NCBI GenBank assembly: GCA_021828225.1
Contig: JAKASH010000198.1
Coordinates: forward strand, 1 to 6,136
DNA from: Acidobacteriota bacterium
GTDB lineage: Bacteria; Acidobacteriota; Terriglobia; UBA7540
Direction of reading: 5' to 3'
Length of the DNA stretch: 6,136 bases
This document shows, in pieces, positions 1 to 5,751 of the stretch; position 1 is the stretch's first letter; every line of letters begins with the position of its first letter. The notes below the pieces were generated by a model, which did no database searches, was not told where the DNA came from, and saw only the letters and a program-made list of their open reading frames with translations. A program made the position numbers and the translations under genes.

Positions 1-6
1 AGAGCA

Positions 7-34
7 GCAGTAGCACTGCACTCGGACACCCGAG
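7..34 (+). promoter_or_regulatory. Two tandem small hairpins upstream of the TPR lipoprotein gene
   Basis: Two adjacent inverted repeats are visible. The first is GCAGT (7-11), loop AGC, ACTGC (15-19). The second is CTCGG (21-25), loop ACAC, CCGAG (30-34). Each is a perfect 5-bp stem, one base apart, and they end 12 bases before the Shine-Dalgarno of the gene at 61. They may belong to its 5' leader or to the end of a gene left of the window. No T-run follows, so an intrinsic terminator is unlikely. Confidence 0.35.
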
Positions 35-46
35 AAACGTTGACCT

Positions 47-53
47 AGGGAGG
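47..53 (+). promoter_or_regulatory. Shine-Dalgarno for the TPR lipoprotein gene
   Basis: AGGGAGG is a near-perfect anti-16S match, seven bases before the ATG at 61. It fixes that start, which also begins a clean lipoprotein signal peptide. Confidence 0.85.
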
Positions 54-60
54 ATCAAAG

Positions 61-870
61 ATGCGTCGTTACAAGCTGGCGCCGCTGTGCGCAGTATTGC
101 TGCTGGCTGTTGTGGCGGGCGGTTGTAGTACGTTCAAAGCGTTGAAAGCTCGAGACCAGCTCAACAGGGGAGTTGAGGCGTTCCGCAACGCGCAGTTCCA
201 GGAAGCGATCGAGCATTTTAAGAGCGCGGTCGAGTTAGATCCCAGCCTGATAAACGCGAGGTTGTATCTGGCGACAGCCTATGCCCAGCAGTACGTTCCC
301 GGTGGTGACTCGCAGGAAAACCTGAAAACTGGGCAGCAGGCGATCGATGCTTTTCAGAGCGTGCTGAAGATGGACCCGAAGAATACAACGGCCTTAGCCA
401 GCATTGGGCAAATCTATTACAGCATGAAGAACTTTGACGAGGCCAAGGATTTCCAACGCCGCCGTATCGAAGTGGAACCCAATAATCCCGAGCCTTATTA
501 CTGGATTGGTGTGATCGATTGGGCGCAGGCTTTCCAGGCCGACGGGAAGCTCCGCAAGGATCTTAACCTCATGAATCCAGACAAGCGTGGAAACCTTCCT
601 CCATTGCCTGAAAAGTACCGAGCACAGTTGGAGGAGGCGAATAGCAAATTGGTTTCGGAAGGGATCGACGCTCTTACTAAATCGCTGGCATTAAAGCCAA
701 ACGATTTCAACAGCATGGCCTATTTGAATTTACTGTACCGCCAGAAGGCTGACCTTGAAAAAAGCAAGAATGCCCGTGAAGAAGATTTGAAGGCTGCTGA
801 TAACTGGCAGCAGAAGGCTATGGAACTCCGGAGAGCGGAGCCCCCCAAACCGGCGAGCCAGGGATCGTAA
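61..870 (+). CDS. TPR-repeat lipoprotein (exported, function unknown)
   Basis: A 269-residue protein with a bacterial lipoprotein signal: basic start (MRRYK), hydrophobic core (residues 6-19) and a lipobox-like AGGC with the acceptor at Cys22. The -3 residue is Ala rather than the usual Leu, so the lipobox is slightly weak. Tetratricopeptide repeats follow. A clear one spans about 32-65, with the pattern GVEAF...EAIEHFKSAVELDP. A second (about 66-107) is split by an insert around 78-92. A third spans about 109-142 (IGQIYYSMKNFDEAKDF...VEPNN). A partial fourth is interrupted by a charged, proline-containing insert (about 155-195) before GIDALTKSLALKPND. The C-terminus is lysine- and glutamate-rich and probably helical. 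TPRs bind partner proteins, so a scaffold or assembly role at the periplasmic face is reasonable but unproven. Translation starts from a strong Shine-Dalgarno and an intrinsic terminator closes the gene, which may be the last of an operon lying to the left. Base composition is more AT-rich than in the genes at the right end. Confidence 0.9.
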   Translation: MRRYKLAPLCAVLLLAVVAGGCSTFKALKARDQLNRGVEAFRNAQFQEAIEHFKSAVELDPSLINARLYLATAYAQQYVPGGDSQENLKTGQQAIDAFQSVLKMDPKNTTALASIGQIYYSMKNFDEAKDFQRRRIEVEPNNPEPYYWIGVIDWAQAFQADGKLRKDLNLMNPDKRGNLPPLPEKYRAQLEEANSKLVSEGIDALTKSLALKPNDFNSMAYLNLLYRQKADLEKSKNAREEDLKAADNWQQKAMELRRAEPPKPASQGS

Positions 871-897
871 CTTTTCGCTTTATTGATAGATTCTGAC

Positions 898-940
898 GGG
901 CTCTTTGTCCATTTGTTTGCGGGTCAAAGAGCCCTTTTTT
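898..940 (+). terminator. Rho-independent terminator after the TPR lipoprotein gene
   Basis: A perfect 10-bp stem, GGGCTCTTTG (898-907) with CAAAGAGCCC (925-934), has a 17-base loop in which CC (909-910) can also pair with GG (922-923). Six T follow at 935-940. It lies 27 bases past the stop codon, as expected for the end of this transcript. Confidence 0.9.
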
Positions 941-1068
941 CTCCCCGTACGAACGCCGAAAAAATCTCCCCGCCATAAAACTCTGTTCTTCATTCTGTGC
1001 GCCCGGCTCAGCCCATACAACCCATGATCACGAGCTGTCCAGCGTTTGCGACCTAGAGTAGGCTAGTA

Positions 1069-1110
1069 TTGTCGGCGACGAGATAATGATTGTCGCTACG
1101 CGGACGACAA
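1069..1110. repeat. Nested inverted repeat in the intergenic region
   Basis: The outer arms TTGTCG (1069-1074) and CGACAA (1105-1110) enclose the inner arms GCGAC (1075-1079) and GTCGC (1092-1096). The 12-base loop is AT-rich, and an 8-base bulge (1097-1104) lies on the 3' side. TTGTCG also recurs directly at 1090-1095, so alternative pairing is possible. It could be a folded RNA segment or a dyad for a DNA-binding protein; the sequence does not decide which. Confidence 0.45.
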
Positions 1111-1173
1111 GACTTTTCGCATAAGCTCGAAAGTGCTGCTACCATTAAGGTAAGGCAAAAGATGAAACGCCCG

Positions 1174-1202
1174 TTGAGAACCTTTATGTGCTCCTCTCTG
1201 AT
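1174..1202 (+). promoter_or_regulatory. Possible sigma70-type promoter for rel
   Basis: TTGAGA (1174-1179, five of six matches to TTGACA) and TCTGAT (1197-1202, four of six to TATAAT) are separated by 17 bases. Transcription would begin near 1209 and give a leader of about 190 bases before rel. Such matches arise by chance in 500 bases, so this is tentative. Confidence 0.25.
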
Positions 1203-1320
1203 AGACCGCGTGGCTGGGTCGTGAGAATCCTGGCATGTTTTGCAATGGAAACGCAAGTCCCTCTGAGCGATGTGCCGTGACAGCGCAGATTTGCATTCGG
1301 GTGAAGGATCGCGGGGAAGC

Positions 1321-1353
1321 CTGGCGAACAGTCGGAGTGGCCGATGGTTCCAG
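1321..1353 (+). promoter_or_regulatory. Hairpin in the rel leader
   Basis: CTGGCGAAC (1321-1329) can pair with GTTCCAG (1347-1353), with a two-base bulge. After an AG/TG internal loop, TCGG (1332-1335) pairs with CCGA (1341-1344) around a 5-base loop. The structure ends about 50 bases before the favoured rel start, in the untranslated leader if transcription begins upstream. No T-run follows, so it is not an obvious attenuator. Confidence 0.4.
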
Positions 1354-1401
1354 TCTGCTTGAATGGTCAATCAGCAGTGCCCTAGAATGGTATGCGTGAG
1401 T

Positions 1402-3549
1402 ATGACTCAGTTTGAATCAATTGTCAGGAAGGTTCAGATTTACCGTCCTGGCGACGACCTGGTCTTGCTGCGGAATGCCTATCGTTTGTGCGAGGAAAGG
1501 CATGAAGGCCAGAAGCGTCTGTCAGGAGAGCCGTATGTATCCCACCCGCTGGAGGTGGTGAATATCCTTGCTGACCTGCGGCTGGATACGGTCTGCCTGG
1601 CGGCTGGGATGCTGCACGATGTAGTCGAGGACACGCCCACCAGCATCGAAGGGCTGAAAGCGCAGTTCGGTCCCGAGGTTGCCCATATCGTCGAAGGTGT
1701 AACCAAGATCAGCCGGATCCATTTCATGAGCCCTGAAGAGCAGCAGGCGGAAAACTTCCGCAAGATGCTGCTTGCCATGGTTGACGATGTACGGGTTGTC
1801 CTGGTGAAGCTGGCGGACCGCCTGCACAACATGCGCACCCTCGAGCACCTGCCGCCGGAAAGACGGCGGCGGATCGCGCATGAAACGCTCGAAATCTATG
1901 CGCCGATTGCTCACCGCCTGGGCATGGGAAAGATGCGGGGAGAACTCGAGGACCTCGCCTTCCGCTATCTCGAGCCCGAAGCCTACCTGGAAGTCAAGAA
2001 GGCTGTGGAGAGCCGCAGGAAAGTTAACGAACACTTTCTTGCCGAAGTCAAGCACCTGGTCGAGGGCAAGATGAAGGAGAACTCGATTCCGGCAAAGGTC
2101 GAGGGCCGAATTAAGCGGCTCTACAGCATCTGGCAGAAACTCAAGAGACAGCATATCGTCATCGAGCAGGTTTATGATCTGCTGGCCGTTCGCATCATTA
2201 CAGACGACATCAAGAATTGCTATGCAGCGCTGGGCGTGATCCACAATACCTGGCGGCCGGTTCCCGGCAGAATCAAAGATTTCATCGCTATTCCGCGCCC
2301 CAATCTTTATCAATCCCTCCACACGTCTGTGATCGGGCCACACGGCCAGCCCTTTGAAGTTCAGATCCGCACCGAAGAGATGCATCGCGTGGCCGAGGAA
2401 GGAATTGCGGCCCATTGGAAGTATAAAGACGGGCACGGGACAACCGTGCAGGATGCTGAGCGCTTTGCGTGGCTCCGGCACCTCGTCGAATGGCAGAAAG
2501 AGATGCAGGACTCGAACGACTTCCTTTCGACGCTCAAGATCGATCTCTATCCGCAGGAAGTCTACACATTCACCCCGAAGGGCAAAGTGATCGTTTTGCC
2601 TCGCGAGGCTACTCCCATCGATTTCGCCTACGCCATCCACACCGAGGTTGGAAATCACTGTGTGGGCGCTAAAGTCAACGGCCGGATTGTCCCGCTGAAG
2701 TCGAAGCTGCTGAATGGGGACATCGTTGAAATCGTCACTCAGTCCGGCCAGACACCCAGCCGTGACTGGCTCGCCCTCGTCAAGACGTCACGGGCGCGAG
2801 ACAAGATCAAGCATTGGATCAACATCGAGCAGCGCAAGCAGGCCTTGGAAATCGGCAGGAAATTGCTGGAGAAGGAGGCGCGGAAGTACGACGTCGTCTT
2901 GAAGAAGATCTCCGAGGAAGATTACCTGCGAGTGGGACGCGAGTACGGCTGCAGTCAGGCGGATGATCTGCTCGCGGGGATTGGATTCGGCAAGTTCTCC
3001 GCGCGGCAAGTCCTGTCGAAGCTTTCCCCGGAAGTCGTGCACGAACCGGGCCAGCCGTCGCGGCTGACCAGCACCTTTAAGCGCGTTCTCGGCCTGCGCT
3101 CGGACGCGGCCATTCAGGTGCATGGCCATGGTGATCTGATGGTGTACCGCGCCAAGTGCTGCAATCCGATCCGCGGCGAGGCGATTGTTGGTTACATCAC
3201 GCGCGGGAAAGGCATCTCGGTCCACTCGAAAAACTGTCCGAATGTTCAGAACCTTATGTACGATGCCGAGCGGCGCATTGAGGTGGAGTGGACAGGTCCG
3301 AAATACACATTCTATCCTGTTCGGCTGACACTGTTGACGACCGACCGTCAGGGCATGCTGGCGGACGTTACTGCGGCCATCAGCAGCGACCATTCCAATA
3401 TTCAGAACATCGAAGCCCGCACTGGTGACAACCAGGCCTCAATTGAAGTCACGGTGGACATTGTCGACAGGGAACACCTGGAAAGAGTATTATCCTCCCT
3501 GCGCAGAATTGAGGGCGTTTACCGGGTCGAGCGCCATCAGAGAACCTGA
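1402..3549 (+). CDS. rel: Bifunctional (p)ppGpp synthetase/hydrolase (Rel/SpoT, long RSH)
   Basis: This cytosolic enzyme makes (p)ppGpp from ATP and GDP/GTP and also hydrolyses it, setting the stringent response. With this start it has 715 residues, a normal long RSH length. The N-terminal HD hydrolase domain keeps its metal and catalytic residues: Arg39, His48 (SHP), His72-Asp73 and Glu76-Asp77 (LHDVVEDT), Asp139 and Asn143 (LADRLHNMRT). The synthetase domain has Asp259 (YDLLAVR), the RIKD motif at 290-293 and Glu319 (FEVQIRT). RxKD, rather than the ExDD of synthesis-only RelA, marks the bifunctional class. Then come TGS (about 388-446), a helical linker, a zinc-finger/CC region (Cys586, Cys587, His608, Cys612) and a C-terminal ACT domain (about 637-715). 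Nothing is truncated. In-frame ATGs at 1363 and 1387 would add 13 or 5 residues. I prefer 1402 because MTQFES...YRPGDDL aligns with the usual Rel/SpoT N-terminus, but none of the three has a good Shine-Dalgarno. Confidence 0.97.
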   Translation: MTQFESIVRKVQIYRPGDDLVLLRNAYRLCEERHEGQKRLSGEPYVSHPLEVVNILADLRLDTVCLAAGMLHDVVEDTPTSIEGLKAQFGPEVAHIVEGVTKISRIHFMSPEEQQAENFRKMLLAMVDDVRVVLVKLADRLHNMRTLEHLPPERRRRIAHETLEIYAPIAHRLGMGKMRGELEDLAFRYLEPEAYLEVKKAVESRRKVNEHFLAEVKHLVEGKMKENSIPAKVEGRIKRLYSIWQKLKRQHIVIEQVYDLLAVRIITDDIKNCYAALGVIHNTWRPVPGRIKDFIAIPRPNLYQSLHTSVIGPHGQPFEVQIRTEEMHRVAEEGIAAHWKYKDGHGTTVQDAERFAWLRHLVEWQKEMQDSNDFLSTLKIDLYPQEVYTFTPKGKVIVLPREATPIDFAYAIHTEVGNHCVGAKVNGRIVPLKSKLLNGDIVEIVTQSGQTPSRDWLALVKTSRARDKIKHWINIEQRKQALEIGRKLLEKEARKYDVVLKKISEEDYLRVGREYGCSQADDLLAGIGFGKFSARQVLSKLSPEVVHEPGQPSRLTSTFKRVLGLRSDAAIQVHGHGDLMVYRAKCCNPIRGEAIVGYITRGKGISVHSKNCPNVQNLMYDAERRIEVEWTGPKYTFYPVRLTLLTTDRQGMLADVTAAISSDHSNIQNIEARTGDNQASIEVTVDIVDREHLERVLSSLRRIEGVYRVERHQRT

Positions 3550-3582
3550 TATGTTCCTACAGGCATGGCTAGTTCGCTAGTA

Positions 3583-3599
3583 GAAGGATATTTCGAATG
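3583..3599 (+). promoter_or_regulatory. Shine-Dalgarno and ATG of uncertain meaning after rel
   Basis: GAAGGA (3583-3588) sits eight bases before an ATG at 3597, 47 bases after the rel stop. The frame runs 130 codons to a TAA at 3987-3989 but lies antisense to all of rpmB beyond 3795. The 66 or so residues before that overlap resemble no family I recognise. A hairpin CTAG-TTCG-CTAG (3569-3580) directly precedes the site. The signal is real as sequence, but I do not call a gene. Confidence 0.3.
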
Positions 3600-3628
3600 A
3601 AGTTTGAACGTCGCGCCGCCCTGTGCGG

Positions 3629-3657
3629 TGGCATGCCGGGCATGGAGCCCGGCGCCA
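3629..3657. repeat. Strong GC-rich hairpin between convergent rel and rpmB
   Basis: GCCGGGC (3635-3641) pairs perfectly with GCCCGGC (3647-3653) around a 5-base loop. Beyond a two-base AT bulge, TGGC (3629-3632) extends the stem by pairing with GCCA (3654-3657), giving 11 bp in all. It lies about 80 bases past the rel stop and about 140 past the rpmB stop on the other strand. No T-run follows on either strand, so it may be an RNA 3'-end stabiliser, a Rho-associated stop or a REP-like element rather than a standard terminator. Confidence 0.55.
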
Positions 3658-3794
3658 GTTCAATCGAAGTTAAACTCCGCAGGGAAGTGCGAATGGAAGT
3701 TTGGCCTACCGGCCTTTCGATGTTCTGCAACGGACCTATTTCTCAACCCGAACGTCTTCGCTGCTCATCGCCGCTCGTTCGATGGAACCGGCAA

Positions 3795-3986
3795 TTACGC
3801 GGCCTTGGTGACCTTGCCGGCGCGGATGCAGGCGGTGCACACACGAAGGGTTTTCCGGGCGCCGTTGACCACTGCATGAACCCGTTGAAGATTGGGGTTC
3901 CACCGGCGCCGAGTGACATTGTGAGCGTGGCTCACTCGATTTCCGTAAACAGGACCTTTGCCGCAAATTTCGCAGTTACGCGCCAT
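3795..3986 (-). CDS. rpmB: 50S ribosomal protein L28 (zinc-binding form)
   Basis: A 63-residue basic protein of the large ribosomal subunit. The N-terminus [12 protein letters not shown], then [20 protein letters not shown], is the L28 signature. Cys5/Cys8 (CEIC) and Cys50/Cys53 (CTAC) form the two CxxC pairs of the zinc-binding (C+) version; many bacteria have lost them. The length is right for the short C+ form, and the protein ends in GKVTKAA. The start is fixed by AAGGAG (3998-3993) six bases upstream. The gene is single, convergent with rel and divergent from the PpiC isomerase gene, and probably has its own promoter at 4062-4034. No clear terminator is visible downstream. The frames running the other way across this locus are antisense shadows. 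Confidence 0.96.
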   Translation of the reverse strand: MARNCEICGKGPVYGNRVSHAHNVTRRRWNPNLQRVHAVVNGARKTLRVCTACIRAGKVTKAA

Positions 3987-3992
3987 TAAAAA

Positions 3993-3998
3993 CTCCTT
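3993..3998 (-). promoter_or_regulatory. Shine-Dalgarno for rpmB
   Basis: Read on the minus strand this is AAGGAG, six bases before the rpmB ATG at 3986-3984. It is a strong site of the kind expected for a highly translated ribosomal gene. Confidence 0.85.
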
Positions 3999-4033
3999 TT
4001 AGAATGGACAAAGTCTCGAAAATGCAAACCTTT

Positions 4034-4062
4034 ATTTTATCAGATGTATGCCATGTTGCCTA
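4034..4062 (-). promoter_or_regulatory. Probable sigma70-type promoter for rpmB
   Basis: On the minus strand, TAGGCA (4062-4057, four of six to TTGACA) and TAAAAT (4039-4034, five of six to TATAAT) are 17 bases apart. Transcription would start near 4027, leaving a leader of about 40 bases that includes the AAGGAG site. The AT-rich character of this stretch against its GC-rich surroundings supports a promoter. Confidence 0.45.
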
Positions 4063-4078
4063 CCAGCTCTTATCCTCA

Positions 4079-5173
4079 ATGGGCCGAAGGGCCCGTGCGG
4101 TTTGGAGCCAACCCGGCCGCCGTTCAAGAAGCCTGCGGGGCCCTCGTCTTCTGCTTCCCGCACTTTGCCTGTTTGGACTTGCGGGAGCGATGCTGTTCTT
4201 GCCGGGCTGCCAGAGCAGCAACTCCGGCTCCAAAGCCGTCTGGGCAGAAGTCGATGGCCACCCCATCTATCGCGATCAGGTTGACAGGATCTATCGCGGC
4301 CGCATCGGGTCCAGCGGGGAGGCTGACGACAAAGAAGAAGAGCTCAGTTACAAACTCAACATTCTGAACGAGCTCATCAACAACCAGATCCTTCTGGCCT
4401 ATGCTTCCCATTCCGGAATCACCGTGCCGGAGTCCGAAGTTGACACCAAGGTGGCGCAGCTTGAGAGTCCCTACTCGAAGGCGCAGTTCGCGCAGAAGCT
4501 GAAAGAGCGAGGGATGACCGAAAACGACCTGCGGGACGAGGTTCGGACCACCCTGACTTTGAATAAGCTGATCAATCGCGATATTAACGGCCGCGTTTCG
4601 GTGAGCGACGCGGAGATCGCGGCCTATTACAATCGAAATAAAGCCTCCTTCGACGTTCCCGAAACGGAATATCACCTGGCCCAGATCGAAGTCACTCCGT
4701 GGCCCACCAAAGACGTGCACAACCTGAAAAACGACGACGCCAAGACGCCGCAGATGGCGCAGCAGAAGATCCAGGCCCTTTACGCGCAACTGCGCTCCGG
4801 CCAGAACTTTGCCACCGTTGCGGAGAACTACTCGGAGGACCCGGCCACCGCATCGAGCGGCGGCGACATGGGCTTCGTCCCGGAGTCGGCGCTGGCCGCC
4901 AACCCGGCGATTGAGCGCGTGGTCAAATCCTTGAAGGTGGGGCAGATTTCCGGGATCGTCACGACCCGCAGCGGCTACCACATCATCAAACTCCTGGGCA
5001 TTGAGAACGCCGGTCAGCGCTCCCTGTCGGATCCGAAGGTGCAGAGCCAGATCCGCGAGACGCTGATGAACGAAAAGGAGCAGTTGCTCAAGGCCGCCTA
5101 CATTGAAAACCTGCGCGACCACGCCAAGGTGCGGAACCTGCTGGCCGAGCGGATCATCAAGCAAGAAGGATAG
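4079..5173 (+). CDS. PpiC-type peptidyl-prolyl isomerase lipoprotein (SurA/PrsA-like)
   Basis: A probable envelope-anchored folding factor for exported proteins, 364 residues from this start. The N-terminus is very arginine-rich (MGRRAR...GRRSRSLRG), followed by a hydrophobic stretch (about 24-41) and LPGC with Cys44 as the likely lipid acceptor; Pro at -2 is unusual for a lipobox. A SurA-N-like helical chaperone region follows (about 53-190: AEVDGHPIYRDQVDRIY, then LNILNELINNQILLAYA). The parvulin (PpiC) domain spans about 195-307, with HLAQIEV, FATVAENYSEDPATASSGGDMGF and SGYHIIKLLG. A roughly 20-residue charged insert follows its first strand, and a helical tail closes the protein. In-frame ATGs at 4004 and 4022 would add 25 or 19 residues, but those codons are AT-rich, overlap the likely rpmB promoter and precede the basic signal-peptide start, so 4079 is preferred. 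No start has a clear Shine-Dalgarno. Client proteins are unknown. Confidence 0.9.
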   Translation: MGRRARAVWSQPGRRSRSLRGPRLLLPALCLFGLAGAMLFLPGCQSSNSGSKAVWAEVDGHPIYRDQVDRIYRGRIGSSGEADDKEEELSYKLNILNELINNQILLAYASHSGITVPESEVDTKVAQLESPYSKAQFAQKLKERGMTENDLRDEVRTTLTLNKLINRDINGRVSVSDAEIAAYYNRNKASFDVPETEYHLAQIEVTPWPTKDVHNLKNDDAKTPQMAQQKIQALYAQLRSGQNFATVAENYSEDPATASSGGDMGFVPESALAANPAIERVVKSLKVGQISGIVTTRSGYHIIKLLGIENAGQRSLSDPKVQSQIRETLMNEKEQLLKAAYIENLRDHAKVRNLLAERIIKQEG

Positions 5174-5193
5174 CCTACCTACCTGCAGGCCGC

Positions 5194-5739
5194 TTATTCC
5201 AGCCGCAGCAGCTTGGCGCCCGCTTCGATCCCGATGCCTTCCCGCACGTGGACTTCGGTGACATGTCCGGCGCGCGGCGCTCGCAATTCGTTCTGCATCT
5301 TCATCGCTTCAATCACCACCAGTCCCTGGTCCTGGCTTACCTCCTGATCGCGGCTCACCAGAACTCGAACGACCTTTCCGGGCATGGGCGCCAGCACGTC
5401 GAGAGGGCCGTTGTGGGCAATGGCCTGGCCGGCAAAGCGGCGCGTGCGCGGGTCGCGAACCTGGACGTAGAAGTCGTATTCGGCGATGGTGACAACCCAT
5501 GTGTCCGCCTGGCCGGGGCGACTGTCCGGCGCCGGAGCCACGCGAACTTCATAAGACTGCCCGTCGATGAGAATCGAATAGGTGCCGGGACTGATTTCAG
5601 TCCAGTCGGCCTGGCACAGCTTGCCGTCAATCGCGAACCGGGGCTTTTCGCGGCCACCCTGGCCGTTGGACGGGTTCTGGATTGAGAGATGGTGCTCGCT
5701 GGTTCGCGAGTCTTCACGCAACTGGACTTCGAGGTTCAT
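5194..5739 (-). CDS. Biotin carboxyl carrier subunit of an acyl-CoA (or related) carboxylase
   Basis: A 181-residue carrier that holds biotin for a biotin-dependent carboxylase. The C-terminal biotinyl domain (about 114-181) begins LAPMPGKVVRVLV and contains EAMKM, where Lys147 is the biotinylation site; the second half has RAPRAGHVTEVHVREG. The N-terminal part (about 33-100: FAIDGKLCQADWTEISPGTYSILIDGQSYEVRV) resembles the BT-type linker found between carboxylase and carrier in propionyl-CoA carboxylase alpha chains, not the Pro/Ala-rich linker of classical AccB. The gene starts 12 bases after the biotin carboxylase stop, with ACAGGAA between as a usable Shine-Dalgarno, so the two are surely cotranscribed. 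The acyl substrate cannot be set here because the carboxyltransferase lies outside the window. Acetyl-CoA, propionyl-CoA, methylcrotonyl-CoA and pyruvate-type enzymes all remain possible. Confidence 0.93.
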   Translation of the reverse strand: MNLEVQLREDSRTSEHHLSIQNPSNGQGGREKPRFAIDGKLCQADWTEISPGTYSILIDGQSYEVRVAPAPDSRPGQADTWVVTIAEYDFYVQVRDPRTRRFAGQAIAHNGPLDVLAPMPGKVVRVLVSRDQEVSQDQGLVVIEAMKMQNELRAPRAGHVTEVHVREGIGIEAGAKLLRLE

Positions 5740-5751
5740 GCCGTTCCTGTC

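Larger units (their letters stand above)
871..1401. other. Long intergenic region with no convincing gene
   Basis: About 530 bases separate the TPR gene from rel. Apart from the terminator at the left end, I find no tRNA and no ORF with both a Shine-Dalgarno and family-like sequence. The longest reading frame, on - at 1053-1370, would run into the 5' end of rel, has a scattered basic/cysteine composition, and resembles no family I know. The region contains a nested inverted repeat (1069-1110), a possible promoter (1174-1202) and a hairpin close to rel (1321-1353). A long rel leader or a small RNA would fit but cannot be shown from the sequence alone. Confidence 0.7.

Noticed and set aside
1053..1370. 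A 105-codon reading frame on - in the gap before rel
   Set aside because: No Shine-Dalgarno-supported start or recognisable family; it overlaps the rel 5' end, and its composition looks like translated non-coding DNA.
1326..1395. tRNA-like string GGAGTGGCCGA near 1334
   Set aside because: It resembles the start of a serine or leucine tRNA, but there is no anticodon stem, T-loop or matching acceptor end downstream.
1522..2658. A 378-codon reading frame on - inside rel
   Set aside because: It is the antisense shadow of the conserved Rel hydrolase and synthetase domains; its translation matches no family.
3703..3717. GGCC-TACC-GGCC followed by TTT as a rel terminator
   Set aside because: The stem is only 4 bp and the T-run three bases, too weak to call.
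4005..4041. Possible + strand promoter for the isomerase (TGGACA at 4005-4010)
   Set aside because: The -35-like hexamer is good, but no acceptable -10 lies 16-19 bases downstream.
4124..5164. A 346-codon reading frame on - across the PpiC isomerase gene
   Set aside because: The + strand encodes a complete signal peptide, SurA-like region and PpiC domain; the - frame is a high-GC codon shadow.
5174..5193. Possible shared terminator between the isomerase and carrier genes
   Set aside because: The 20-base gap has only a CCTGCAGG palindrome, with no adequate stem or T-run on either strand.
5248..5685. A 145-codon reading frame on + across the carrier gene
   Set aside because: Antisense shadow of the biotinyl protein, whose EAMKM motif and coupling to biotin carboxylase settle the coding strand.
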